Shown here: in pieces, positions 11,160 through 23,799 of the stretch
Layout: each line of letters starts with the position of its first letter
How positions within the stretch are numbered: position 1 is the first letter of the stretch
Notes under the pieces: generated by a model
Told to the model about the DNA's origin: nothing
The model's input: the letters and a program-made list of their open reading frames with translations, nothing else
Databases searched by the model: none
Position numbers and translations under genes: made by a program
NCBI GenBank assembly: GCA_964035015.1
Contig: OZ036005.1
Location: 14,363,968-14,427,967, forward strand
DNA length: 64,000 nucleotides
Direction of reading: 5' to 3'
Source: Corallium rubrum
Taxonomy: Eukaryota > Cnidaria > Anthozoa > Scleralcyonacea > Coralliidae

Positions 11160-12572
11160 CAATCTCGTTCCCAGACCCTTCTCACGCGGGCCGCGCTCGC
11201 CAACCGAAGGCCCTGGGATAATCCATCGTCTCTTGCCAAAATTTAGCTTCCGTCGCAAATGAGCATGCGTGAGATTACGAAGCGCTTCTTCAATGAAATA
11301 TTTACATTTACTGCGGTTTTCAAAACAATTCGATGTTGTCGGTATCTTAGATTTATTTGTTATGGCCTCGAAAAACGTTGATTTATTTAATTCTGCATTG
11401 AAGTAAGCACTGCGAGAAACAAATAGAGATGGATTACGCACCAAAGAAAAGCAGTTCGAAGCCCTGAAGACGATTGTTGTCGAACGAAAAGACACCCTGT
11501 GTGTTCTTCCCACTGGTTATGGTAAATCGCTTATTTACCAGCGAATAAACTTGTCAAGAACTAAACAGCCTTTTAAACAGCAAGTAATCGACGGGTTTTG
11601 AATGGTTCCAAGAGAGAAAGCGGTGAGTAGCAAACTTGTCGTAGCCGAAGTGGCACGGCGGGTATAAATAACGGCATATAATTATCTTGTCATTTGTGAC
11701 TAGTAATTTCAGAACTACGCATCGTTGAAATATATTGTGTACGTATGTTGTTATATGTTGAATGAGCTTTCATTTGATTAGAGTTCAAGATTCTGCGTTT
11801 TATGAAACTTGTTATACTGTCCAAAATGTGCGAACCACTGTTCCAAATAATATTTCATTACAAATATACAGGAAATCGACGCCATGAACCAAAACAACAG
11901 ACGTTTTTCCATTTTTAAAATATTTTCCGTTTAACTAGAAGCTTGAAATTTCTACTCCGAATAGAATTTTTCAATAGCTTCTGTATAATATATATCTCAA
12001 TGTTGTGCGTTAAATATTTCAAAAGAAATCTAAATTTATGTAACACTTGTGAGAAGTCAATTTCATGTTTATTTGTAATATTATTCCAAACAGTGGTTCG
12101 CACATTTTGGACATTTTAACAAGTTTAATAAAACGTAGAATTTTGAACGATACATCAAATGAAAGCTCATTCAACACGTAACAACATTCGTACACCATAT
12201 ACTTCAACGATATGTAGTTCTAAAATTACTAGCCATCTGGTTCCACAATTGACAAGATACCGCACCTCGGGCAACACGCCACTTCAGTACTCACCGCTTT
12301 CCCTTTCGAAACCAGCATAAGCCACCGAATACTTGCTGTTCAACTGCTGTTTGGTTTCAGAGGTTTGGTTCTTGACAAATTTCAGTCGCCAGATAAAATT
12401 TGAAACCCTTCAAGGCTTTCGAAAGACAAAACTAGCCACAGTGTCAACATGAGAAAATCCAGCGAAAGTCTCCCGAGCAAAGAACCAATGAAATGTCGAT
12501 TTGAAACGGATTATCCCAGAGCTTTCGGTCGACGGGCGCGGCCCGCGTGAGAAGGGTCTGGGAACGAGATTG
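11160..12572. mobile_element. Mutator-like TIR element, copy B (inverted)
   Basis: Same terminal repeat as copy A (CAATCTCGTTCCCAGACCC), running in the opposite orientation, so A and B form a 2.8-kb palindrome centred near 11150. The flanks AAATTAGTG and GGCTGTGTT do not match. The right flank resembles the outer duplication of copy A (GGGTGTAAT) at 6 of 9 positions, so A+B may once have moved as one unit. This is uncertain. Confidence 0.82.
11362..11601 (+). pseudogene. RecQ-type helicase N-terminal fragment (copy B)
   Basis: The frame from ATG 11362 reads MASKNVDLFNSALK, then a stop (TAA), then the same block as copy A with PTGYGKSLIYQ, ending at TGA 11599. It retains the N-terminal start that copy A has lost but carries the nonsense codon at position 15. 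Only motifs 0 and I are present. Confidence 0.75.
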
Positions 12573-13070
12573 GGCTGTGTTGTGAAACTATTATACGACA
12601 CGTCAGCTGTCTGTTTCTTTTCTTGCAATTTTCACTTTCCAGGAGACGGTTTTCACCCAAGCTTCTTCAGTTTCATTAAGTTAATTTCATCATTTTATCG
12701 AAAACAAGTTAGAGTAAATAACCCACGGCTCAGACAACATACAACCGCCACAGCTATAACAGTTTTGAACCTTTGTTTACAATCTAAAAGGCCTAATAGT
12801 GGAGTAGCTTATAATTTAATCGTGTAATATCAACTCACCTTGTGATAATTCGTAGAGACTTACCAAAGTCCTTTGATTGTTTTGGGAAAGTATTCCATTT
12901 GCACCTCTTGACTTTGAGGCTTGATAATGTTGTCGCCACTCTTATAAAACATCCTATCCTCTGTCGATATTGCTCGATAGAAACAGCAATTCTCGAAGGA
13001 AGGCGCCGGATGTTTAGTTACGGCATACGGTGGTCGGTTATGTGTGATGCGGGGCCTGGTAAGGGAAAAT
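12573..13070. other. Intergenic, no gene recognised
   Basis: No convincing coding sequence. Ends with GGGAAAAT (13063-13070), the left target duplication of the 11-kb unit. Confidence 0.5.
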
Positions 13071-13368
13071 CATAGATATAGGAGACCTAGATTGCTGACT
13101 GTAATATAATTTATAGCGCACGCGCGCGCCAACATGAGTAATCCAAGATGGCGGCTCAACCGGTCAAAAATCATAGACAGTGCATAGGAAAAACGATGTT
13201 TTTCGCATTTTACGTCTGCCCACTGTTTCCGATCCCGTTCGACCACCTTTTTTTGGGAAGAACTACCTATTGTGAAGGTCTTGGATGAAAATCGTACAAT
13301 TTGAGTGGAATTAATAACAAAATAATCGATCGTTAAATGTTGCCGAAACAGTCACATGGTCGGTTCAA
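13071..13368. repeat. Left terminal inverted repeat of the 11-kb unit
   Basis: About 298 bp, inverted with 23800-24094. Contains a CpG-rich GCGCACGCGCGCGCC segment where the two arms diverge. Confidence 0.88.
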
Positions 13369-14462
13369 GACGTTCGAGCCTCCCAACCTCTTAACTTAGT
13401 CAGTTTCTTGAGTCAGTCGTTGCCAAAAAGAATAAGTTTTGTCAGCTTTGGCCTCTTGGATGATTTTCCTTCGCGGACAACTCGGTCGGAATAAACTTTT
13501 CCGTGTATAACTATATTCTACTAGAAATACGTAAACGCAAACCCCTCGCCCGCGCATGCCAGGTTATAATGTCAGGTCAATAGCCTGGTCAGGTGAATAG
13601 CCTGTTGCAATGTATCTAAAGTTTTGACTGCAATCTTAACAGTAGTGCTTGTGGCCTATTAAATAATCCTAAACTGTAACAGGTGTTAATTATACCCTCG
13701 TCCACTAATGTACATCCTACTACTTTAAATAATATACATTTATTTAAATTATATAAATACAATTACATGATGTAATGAACATGCACTGTCAGCTCAAAAT
13801 TTTCTTTCCACAGATCAATATAAAGTTTGTATTTTTTTCTAAACAGAATTCCTCAAATTGAATAGTACTAAACCAAAGTTTCTACCATTGCCTCAGCTTG
13901 TACATGTACTGTACTGTTTCAGGTGAACTATACTGAATATACAGCTTCCTTGCTTGGTCCAATTGAAAGACAATTATAAAAATGCCCTTTTTCTGCAATC
14001 AGATAAAGCATAAAAACTTATCAGAGATTCACAATAATAATGTAAAATATATTTAGGAGGGTATCGGAAAAGATCAGGTGTATGGATCATACAATCACAA
14101 AATAGCTTAGTGATTTGTAGAACTGAAAAGGAACAAATTTTAATTTATGAAGAAGTTTGACTAATAAAAAGTAAAAATCTTGCTTGTTCAAGAAACTGTA
14201 TTGTAGTAGCATTAGAAAGCTAGCTTGACCACAGATGGTGTATTAACTACTAAGGTCCACCATGAAGTAGTCTGCTACTTAATTGTACTGGCCAAATCAA
14301 TCCCTCACGTTTCTGAAAATGTTGGGAAATACCATAATTGTATTGGCTAAAGTACTTATTAAGTTATTCATAAAAATTAAATGTGGTTGCCTGGATGGTA
14401 TATGTTAAGAACATAACCATCAACATTGATAGCCAGTAAAAGAATTGCCCAGTTGTACATGC
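13369..14462. other. AT-rich DNA, no gene recognised
   Basis: Non-coding; no domain or clear repeat found. Confidence 0.45.
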
Positions 14463-14463
14463 C

Positions 14464-14540
<77 letters not shown>

Positions 14541-14548
14541 ATATGTGT
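14463..14548. repeat. Compound TATG/TA/TG microsatellite
   Basis: (TATATG)n, then (TA)n, then (TG)n runs without interruption. Confidence 0.9.
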
Positions 14549-15852
14549 AGTCAAAAAATCATTTATAGTCAAACTGGATGTTCTCTTGCATGTTATACTT
14601 GAAGGTATTAAATGGCTCTAACTGTACAGTATGTAGAATTTCGCTCTATCCAAAGTTTGGCTTGTAAATCGATTTTTAGGGCAACCCATTGAGGAATTGT
14701 GATAAAGTGTTTGCAGGCTGATTGAAATGATCAATCCAAATTGCAACGTTGCATATCAATATATTGCAAAGTCACGTGCAAGAGAACATCTGGTTTAACT
14801 ATAACACCAAATTGTGCTAACGTGAGTGGAATAATGTGCATATAAATTACTTACATAATTATTACCTGATCATGAAAATCACTAATACTGTATGATGATT
14901 GCACTTGACTGTAAGATAGTTACAGCTTGTTGCAGTACTTTTGTTTATACAGAAGAAAATACAGACTGTAATATCAGATTTGAATTCCTATAAAGCAGAA
15001 GAAAACACAGAATATTTAACTGTATAATGGTAATTAAAAATTATTGGTTAGGGAATCCTCGTTTACAGGCAACTCTAGAGAAGATTATAATATAGGACGG
15101 ATTTGAAGACATGAGGGATTTGTGTTTGAATACAGAATCCGTTAACTTTACGAAGACAATTCTGTTATTCTGCCCTTGACTATTAATAAATATACATTAT
15201 TAGTGAGAGCAAAATAAGCATATTTAACTATTAACTACAGTATTAAACGATAGAAACTGCAATAAATATCTTACCATTCAGTCCATATTCTCAATAGTAG
15301 AGGGTAATCACCACAGATCACTTAAACATTTATAGAACTTTGATAGAGGGATGATGATCAACACATACACATTTGCACTAAAACGATCCAAAATTCCAAA
15401 TCAGAGCAAAAAAAATAAAACAAAACAAAAAATGGTGAAAGGGTTACTTTGTCCGTGCTTCGCCTAAATCGTTGACAAATGAAATCCAAAAATTATTAAG
15501 GAAAGAAACAAAATGGAAAACAAGGCTATGCGTGAGGATACTTACCGTGTAGGCGCCAGAATCGACCGATTGATGATAATTGATGATATACAGACTGTAG
15601 CAATTAAGGTTGGTTGGAACATGTTTGAGGCAATTTAATATTAACCACTGGCTCCTGACTTTAGGAGGGTTTTATTGACCTGTCATATTAAAAAAAAGTT
15701 CGGTGTCACTACATTACCACGAAGGAAAGAGGATACAGTTCATATGGACGGCAGGCTTTCATGCATTTAATTATTCCACAGTCTTGAAATGTCCCACTCT
15801 TTCCATAGATGTAATGAAACACACAAATTTAATTTACATATACCTTGATTAA
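14549..15852. other. AT-rich DNA, no gene recognised
   Basis: Non-coding; stops in all frames at short spacing. Confidence 0.45.
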
Positions 15853-16269
15853 ATAAAATAAAATTAAATAAAATAAAACAAAACAAAACAAAACAAAACA
15901 AAACAAAACAAAACAAAACAAAACAAAACAAAACAAAACAAAACAAAACAAAACAAAACAAAACAAAACAAAACAAAACAAAACAAAACAAAACAAAACA
16001 AAACAAAACAAAACAAAACAAAACAAAACAAAACAAAACAAAACAAAACAAAACAAAACAAAACAAAACAAAACAAAACAAAACAAAACAAAACAAAACA
16101 AAACAAAACAAAACAAAACAAAACAAAACAAAACAAAACAAAACAAAACAAAACAAAACAAAACAAAACAAAACAAAACAAAACAAAACAAAACAAAACA
16201 AAACAAAACAAAACAAAACAAAACAAAACAAAACAAAACAAAACAAAACAAAACAAAACAAAACAAAAC

Positions 16270-16299
<30 letters not shown>
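15853..16299. repeat. (AAAAC)n array, about 85 units
   Basis: Near-perfect AAAAC pentamers for about 430 bp, preceded by AAATA/AAATTA variants. The long minus-strand open frames here (repeating CFVLF) arise because 15 bp is a multiple of 3; they are not genes. The purity suggests recent expansion. Confidence 0.97.
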
Positions 16300-16302
<3 letters not shown>

Positions 16303-17114
16303 GTATGAACATCATGCTAATGTACCAACTATTCATTTACCTTATTCTAAATTCTTTATGCAGTCCTGAGTCCTCGATCTCTGAATAAATTTTCCTTGAT
16401 ATGACTGAAATTCTCAATTATTTGATTTTACATTGTATATAAAAATTTCTTGATCAGTTCTGGAGGTATGTATTAATTAATACAGTACTGCTGAGAAGTA
16501 ACCTACAGTACATCATACATTTACATTATCGCTCATTCCTGTGAGTGCAAGTGACTATAAAACTTAATTATATACTGTATAGACACAGTGGTTGAGTTGC
16601 TGCTTTGTGCAGCAAACAGATAATCTCATTTTCAGTCATTAACACAGAACAACCAAGGACCCCATTGGTTTGATCTAGGTTATTGTTGTATAGGCTACTT
16701 ATAAGCAGTACTGTGTACAGTGTTGTTTCCAAAAATAATTGCAATTTTATAATTAACATAATGGCCTATTCACATTGTCTATGCTCATGTATATCAGCCT
16801 TCGTACAATGAATCTGTTAAAAATGATGTACACTTAGTTTTGTATTGAATATAATTAATTTCCTGAATTATACATAATTATACTGTATTTTATATTGTAG
16901 ATATCGTTTGTGTTAACCCATTCCTGTCTAGATGACCTTGACCATTTTACTTATTAATTACCTAAATAATACAAATGTTTTGTATTTTTTGGGAAGGTCA
17001 TCTAGCCTGTAATAAGTTATATACATACAGTAGAAAATAAATTGTAATTTATAGTCTATATTATAAAAAAATAAACCAAGAATGTACAGTTGGCCACCAT
17101 GGAAGTACACATGT
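16300..17114. other. AT-rich DNA, no gene recognised
   Basis: Non-coding, low complexity in places. Confidence 0.45.
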
Positions 17115-17680
17115 TAAGTGCATACCCAGGAAACAGGCCTCAGCCACCTTGCTAACACAATAATGTGTGCAAGAACAGGCTCTCATTTTGTTCATACTAA
17201 ATATAGTATGAAGTACATGTCAAACATGCACCCAGGAAACAGGCCATGCCACCTTGCAAACACAGTGAAGTGTCCAGGAACAGGCATCATCTGGCCACCC
17301 ATATAGGGAGCAGGCCACTTTAATTATCAAGTACATAATGTCTCCCATGTCTGGTTTAATATGTTAATAATTGATTGTTATACTGTATTTAAATGCAAAG
17401 ACATAATTGTAATTAATAAATCAAAGCAATTCTATGTTTTTCTGCTCTTAATATTTTTAATTACTGATTTTATTCAATTAATGCAAGATTGCCTATAACA
17501 TTATGCCATCTTTTTAGAAAACATTGCTCCTAATTTTAGAACTTTTCAAAATCACATATATTTTCAGACATTTGAGACACAATATACACACCACCTTGAA
17601 AGTACATGAAAACATGCACCCAGGAACCAGGCAAAGGCCACCATGAAAACACATAAAAAAGTGTCCAGGAACAGGCCTAT
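17115..17680. repeat. Three dispersed copies of a ~60-bp repeat
   Basis: Copies near 17118, 17228 and 17612 share CACCCAGGAAACAGGC, CACCTTG/CACCATG and GTGTCCAGGAACAGGC in the same order. They lie downstream of the Helitron gene (which runs leftward) and could belong to its 3' non-coding part. Confidence 0.6.
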
Positions 17681-17829
17681 AATCAGTTACATTCTTGGTA
17701 TATATTTGTTATCATACCTTCTATTAAATTGCATTTACAATTTAATCTGCTAGTCTTTCTAATGACTAACTATCTGGTACTTATCTCGCTGCAGTTCTCT
17801 GTGCAAGCAACTGCAACCTTTGCTCTTCA

Positions 17830-20800
17830 TCAAGACGCTTTTGCAAAATTTTTGTTTCTACCAATGGCCTTTAATCGATCAAATGTCATTGGCTCAAACA
17901 CAATATCATTAATGGATCTCACCCTAGATGTAGCAACAAATGTACATCCAGCTACTTTCTCACTTTTACCCAAGTCAACAACAGCTTTTGGTAAAGTCTG
18001 TCCCTGTGACTTGTGAATAGTCATTGCATACCTTAATCTCAATGGGACCTGTTGTCTTGACATGTACTTCCCATCAGCCATCCATTCAAATACCTTTGGT
18101 GGCACTGGTATGCACTTGGGACATGTATCAATAAATCCTGGGGCAGTGTAGGCAGGGAAATGTACCAACACAGCAACAGGTAGGTTTGGCGGTCCAAGAT
18201 TTTCTGCAAACCAAATCTCCTCAACCACTCCAAATGAACCATTGCAAAGGCCAACTTCAGCCCACAGGTTGGATGTCAGCATGACCTCTGCTTTCTTAGA
18301 CAGGAAGAGCACTGCATCTAAGCCACCAGCTTCATCAGATGTTACTGCTGATGCTCCATGACCAGAGTTCTTTGCCTGAATCTTTGCCACAGCCTGTCCA
18401 TTGCCTCTCAACTTCTCATAGTTGTACTCTGCTACACTCTTCTTGTCAAAGTATAACCGAATAGCATCATTAAACTGGTCCATTGCAATATTAGGTGTGG
18501 AATGTTGCAGTAGGAGATGCCAATCTTGTTCTGTTACCTGTCCATCTCTCATTCTCATCAGCAAGGCTCTGAATGCTTGTGCCTCAGCATTCTCACCAGC
18601 CTGTCGCATAATCTCATTCAAAATAACTATAGAATCAAACAAAAGATATAATGAATGACCATGATCACTTATAGTGGTTCCATTTCCTGCAATATACAAT
18701 GGCCGGTCACCCACTGGTGGCAACTGACCAAAGTCACCAAGGAGGATCACTGAAATACCACCAAATGGCTTATCTTCATTCCCTGTGCCAGCACGCAATC
18801 TATTGTCTAACCACGACAACATTTTGTGACCAATCATTGACATTTCATCGACAATGAGGTAAACCTTACCTTCCAGTTTTAACTGTAAGCGTTGCAACGA
18901 CTCACCCTGTAGGTCTTTATACTCACGTATAGGAAGTTGTGCAGCAGAGTGTAATGTCTGGCCATTAATACTAAATGCTGCAATACCTGTTGTTGCAGTT
19001 ATTATACAACTGTCACCCAAAACCTGTTTTAAAGCAGTGATTAGGTACGTCTTACCTGTTTCTGCAGTACCACATACAATCATGTTGACTGGGTCAGGTC
19101 TCTCACCATTTTGCATATGAGATATAAGAATATCATATGCAAGTCGTTGCTTCTCATTCAGGGTTGATGGATCAATGGGAACTTCATTGCTCACTTGTAC
19201 ATGTCGTTGCCCTTGTTCTTCTGCATCTTTTCTCTGCTGGTAGATCCACCCAGGGCATTCTCTGAGCATCTCCACTGGAACTGTTCGTGCAGCTGCATAC
19301 CAGTCATTCCCAACCCCCAACAGCTGATCACCCAACTCCTCAAACCGTTGGTTCAATCTGCATAGCAGCATCCAGTCATCGAGTTGATTTTCTGGATTAT
19401 TATTATATTCATCATCATCATTATTGTTGCCTGTGTTATCATCATTACTATCCTCTTCATTTCCTTCACCTGACATGTGTTTGAAAACTCTGTCCCGCTC
19501 TTCCTCATGACCTAAAACATTCTCTGAAGCAAAATCAGTTTCAAGAAACATGTAATAGGTGTTGATGAACATTTTATCATTCTCATCGTTATTGTCCCAT
19601 GCATTTGATGGTTCACCCTCCCAGGGCTTGAACTTGATCAACTGAAATTTGCAATACCGGCCAAAATCAGGCCCATGGGGGTTTGCTGACACCTTTGTAA
19701 AGGTCCTTACAATATATGGTAATGGTCGCTTTCTTATTTCAGATCTGATTCTTGTGTACTGTGACACATACTGCATCAAATTCAGCTGAGATAGTCCATG
19801 ATACCTGCTATTCTCAGTTGAACGCTTACCATAATCTTCAATTGTTGATTTTTGCAAGACCTCTTCACTTTGGTCCTCAGTGTCCATGACAACTCTCCTA
19901 CTGTTATCTAAAGACACAGTAACAAAGTTATAACTACATCCTACCAAAGGCAAGCTCAGCAGCATATGTGCAGTCTCCTGTGCTGCCATGTCGCGATCTC
20001 CGACAACCTGGATCATTGCCTTTTTGATCGCTGATGATACCTGATCATCATTGCGTAATCTAGACACACATGATTGCAAAATTTCTGATGCTTGCTTTGA
20101 CCGTGGCTCTCCTTTTGCAGCATACTTGGCCATATATCTAGCACAAGCATTCTGATCAACGATTACCTGCAAATCAACATTAGCTCTCCAATTCTCAAGC
20201 ATGACCCTATTATGTGAATTTAATCTAGGGTCATTTCTTTTTGTCACCAATTCTGTACTCACCTTGTCATGTGGCAACTTCTCATAGCACAGTTTTGTTT
20301 CCTCCTCCAATGCCTTTGGGAAACCAAATCTGCATTCTGCAGGAACATCATAACCTTTCTGCTTCAAGCAGAAGGCTGGGCTGCATCTCGTGTGCCTCTC
20401 CACAGTATTCACCAATCTGTGGTAGTCATCATCTCTGTTGTGAACCGCACTCGGTTTGACAGCTGATGGATGTGGCTCAGGAATTTGCCATTGTTCACCT
20501 GGTAATTCCTCATTGACAGTTGTCACTAGCCAGTCAACATATCTTCAAGATAATAATAATTGAAGTAAGAAAAAATTAAATACTATAATTTTAAAAAAAT
20601 AAGAAAATATCTGTTGTCAATCTGTTAGCTGTTAAGTCATAATAATTGTCCAAATTAAGCCAATTTAAACAATACCATAGAAAATATTAAATACATGTTA
20701 CTCACTTCACTAACTGCCTCTCGGCTTCTTTTCCACGGTCAATATCTTCCTGGTAAAAGAAATCAAAATCTTCCATTGACATTGTGGTATCAGCTTGGCT

Positions 20801-23110
20801 GAAACCCCACCCCTGGGCAGCCTGAGCTCGTAACAATGGAATATCAGGGGCATTGTTTAACCGGGCACACCCATGGGCATGAATACTTCCCCTGGCCTGA
20901 TATTCATAGCGAAACCAATGCCACTCTGCATCCAAAACACCATTCAACCAATGTCTGATAAAGTCATCCAGGCGCTGCTTAAAATACCAGTCGGTCAAAT
21001 GGGGCTTGTCAATCACAGCTTGTGCTCGTTGTGACCTTGTTGCATCTTCCCCTGTCTGCAACAGTCTTTGCAGATCTGGCCAGTAACTATCAGCAGCACT
21101 AAATGTAAAAAAGAATGTTGGACAACCTTTCTGCTCTATTAGTGCTAGCAATTCTTGCAAGCGTTGATACCAGTACTGATTTGTACCTTGCACCTTGGAC
21201 ACATAACGCTGCAATCGATTCACCATTTGCTTACCACTCATTAAATTAACCATCTCTTTCAGCTCTTCCATGGTCAAGTTGGCATCAGCTGGATGTTGAC
21301 GCAAGTAAATATTTGCTTGTGACAATAGTTGATGTCTTTGCTTCATATCTAGTGCCCAGTATGGAAAACGTGGGTGAGAAGCAAACCTCCATCGATACTC
21401 ACCATTTGGCAACACTTCTGCAAACTTTTCCAGGTGCTTAAATGCCTCAGTCAAAGTGACACCATCTTGCCTGGCCCGTGCGGTTGGATCACCTTTCCCA
21501 AATGGAAACAATGTGGGAAATGCCATTGTCGCTAGACCATCTGTTTTAAACTCATTCACTACATTACCTTCTGTAGATGGCCAGTCTAATGGATCCTTCT
21601 CATTCACAGTCTCTCGAATTGCATCAGCTTCCTTCCTCTGCCTTTGTCGGTGAGGAATGAATGAGCTGCTCCCACAACCTACAAGAGATTCTTCAACACT
21701 GTTATCAGTACCTACTGGCTCCTGTGGTGGGCCTTCATTTTCATGTTCAGGAGCTGTTACCTGTACATCTGGTTCTACGACATACCTGAGGTCATCTGGA
21801 ACACCATTTTCAGGCAAGTGCTGTATTGCCTCTCGATCAATCTCTACATCTTTGAAGTAGGGATTGTTGGTCTTTAACCATAACACAGCCTCGAGAACTC
21901 TTTGTCGACGAACAGTGAAATCTCGATGTGTGTTATCCACTCCATGTCTTCCTATTACCAAAACAGGCAAATCTGCTACTTGACATGGCAACCTAGACAA
22001 GAAACTCTGGATATCTTGGGGTAAGTTTAGTACATGTCCTTTGTACCCTCTCTGCCCACCATGTTTCCTGTACACACTCATAATGGGACAGACCCTGGCA
22101 ATTAGCATTTCCTCTACCTGGGTTAGCCCCTCTAACTGCTGTGGTACAATACCTGGATCCATGTCATTGTCCACACTGTGCACTTTGGGAGATTTCTTGT
22201 CTCTCTTAGATCGATTGCACAGGTAGTTTTCCACTGCCAAATTCTGCTTGGTTGGCCAGGCTTCTTTACAAACAGTGCACTGTCTCTGCTCCAACACTTC
22301 TTGGGCTGTGTGAAATCTCTGCATTTCATTTTTGGCCCAATCTTGCTCGTGTAATGGACTCTCGACATTTTGCCACCCGCCTTCGTGAAGATACTCTTTT
22401 CGACTATCAACCCGTGCTTGTTGTAAAGACACACGTTGGGCTCTTCTCTGCGAGTTATTTTGTCTGAGCTGCTCTAATCTTCCCTCTCGCTCTTCAACCG
22501 TTTCGGTCTGCATTCGCACAGCCGTACTTTCTCGTTGAATCCGTAGACGTTGATGTCGTTGGTCAGGCGTCTCTGCCTCAAGTCGTGAGGCTGTGCTTTC
22601 CCTGAGAACCTGAAGACGCTGGTTTCGTTGGTCAGGCGTCTCTGCCTCAAGTCGCGAGGCTGTGTTTTCCCTGAGAACCTGAAGACGCTGGTTTCGTTGG
22701 TCAGGCGTCTCTGCCTCAAGTCGTGCAGACGTGTTTCTTGACAGAACTTCGAGTCTGACTGCCCTTTCTTGTGGTGTTTCTGACGCTATTCTTTCTTCAG
22801 ACCTTTGTCTTAAACCCTGCAGCCTTAATTCTCTCTGTTCACTACTTTCCCGCTGCCTTCTCTCTCTTTCATACTGAGTTTGCTTACCTCTACTTTGTTC
22901 TGCCCGCTTTCTGTAAGCTTCTCTTCTCTTGGCTAGTCGACTTTCCCTCTCGTCTTTTGTCTCGTTCAACAGTTTTTGTCGCGACCTCTCTCTTCGTTTT
23001 CTCAATCTTTCTGCCTTTTCCTCATCGCTCTCCCTTCGAATTCGCTTTTCCATTGTAGTTTTTGCTCTCTTCAGTGTGATAAATGTAGATTTAGATATAA
23101 TTTTCACCAC
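17830..23110 (-). CDS. Helitron Rep-helicase (one intron)
   Basis: Rolling-circle replication initiator fused to a PIF1-type helicase. Exon 1 is 23110-20706 and exon 2 is 20542-17830. The 163-bp intron (20705-20543) has GTGAGT...AG borders and keeps the frame, giving about 1,705 aa without stops. In order: a basic, Arg/Glu-rich N-terminus with repeats of ETPDQRNQRLQ type (residues ~115-200); a Cys-rich motif CTVCKEAW...YLCNRS; the Helitron helicase-like/Rep region with HUH motif GSIHAHG near the end of exon 1; the two-tyrosine motif YMAKYAAK in exon 2; then PIF1 motifs with Walker A GTAETGKT, Walker B LIVDEMSM, LLGDFGQLPPVG, and C-terminal TIHKSQGQTL. Oddities: the last expected zinc Cys reads Ser (CNRS); Walker A has Glu at a usually small position; and near 17855 a one-base slip by an A run ends the frame early, while the other frame continues to a stop at 17781. 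Confidence 0.93.
20543..20705 (-). other. Intron of the Helitron gene
   Basis: Donor GTGAGTAAC and acceptor TTGAAG on the minus strand. Joining the exons turns the split codon into Lys and yields an uninterrupted frame across the junction (...QLVK/YVDWLV...). The 163-bp AT-rich intron has stops in frame, so splicing is required. Confidence 0.85.
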
Positions 23111-23295
23111 AGGCTTTTCTCACAAAAGTGGAAAACACTTTTTTCGTCAAGAAAAACCGTTTAAAATATTTTAGTAATGACGGTTTATTTTGCTATCATC
23201 ATTTTACAGTTTCAAACAATTTACGTCCACCAATCAATGTCTTTTGTTTTATATTATTCCCAGTGCCCCACAATCTTCACCGCGCGTGGTCCGTC

Positions 23296-23339
<44 letters not shown>

Positions 23340-23510
23340 AATATTCAGATCGCTTCAAACTGATTCGCATTTCAACACGCGTGTAAGGTGGACTCCACGC
23401 ATGTCGAGATTAGCACCCTCACAGGGCTCCGGGACTTCGGCCCTACGCCCGGGCTTGGGGATAAAATAGTGAAAATTGCTGAGGACAGATCGCTGTTTGT
23501 CCACTAACAC
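23111..23510. other. Helitron upstream region with (TA)n and a GC-rich repeat
   Basis: Holds a (TA)n run at 23298-23330. The GC-rich segment 23420-23465 (GGCTCCGGGACTTCGGCCC) also occurs in similar form at 63028-63065. No gene. Confidence 0.6.
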
Positions 23511-23697
23511 CAGGCCCGCACAGAGACTAAAGTGGGCCCGGGGCAAAATAAAGAATTGGGGCCCCCCTTGCAAAAATTTCGCATGCCATTTTACGGATAA
23601 ATCTCTCTATATAATATATAATATAATTAGGGGGCCCCTCTCGAGCTGGCGGCCCGGGGCAAATTGCCCCAGTTGTCCTCCCCTCTGGGTGGGCCTG
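23511..23697. mobile_element. hAT-type MITE, 187 bp
   Basis: Ends CAGGCCCGCACAGAG and CTCTGGGTGGGCCTG form an imperfect TIR. Perfect 8-bp duplication ACTAACAC at 23503-23510 and 23698-23705. No coding capacity. Confidence 0.9.
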
Positions 23698-23799
23698 ACT
23701 AACACGTAAGCTTTCCATCTCGTATCTTACACAGAACGTCCTAGAATCTTCCAACACCTCAAAACTAACCAAAACCTTTATTTTCGGCCAGAAATATCT

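Noticed and set aside
13071..13368. Helitron terminal repeat
   Set aside because: Helitrons do not make an 8-bp target duplication or 290-bp TIRs; the repeat belongs to the enclosing unit.
15767..16336. Long minus-strand frames of repeating CFVLF
   Set aside because: Produced by the (AAAAC)n array, whose period keeps frames open; not a gene.
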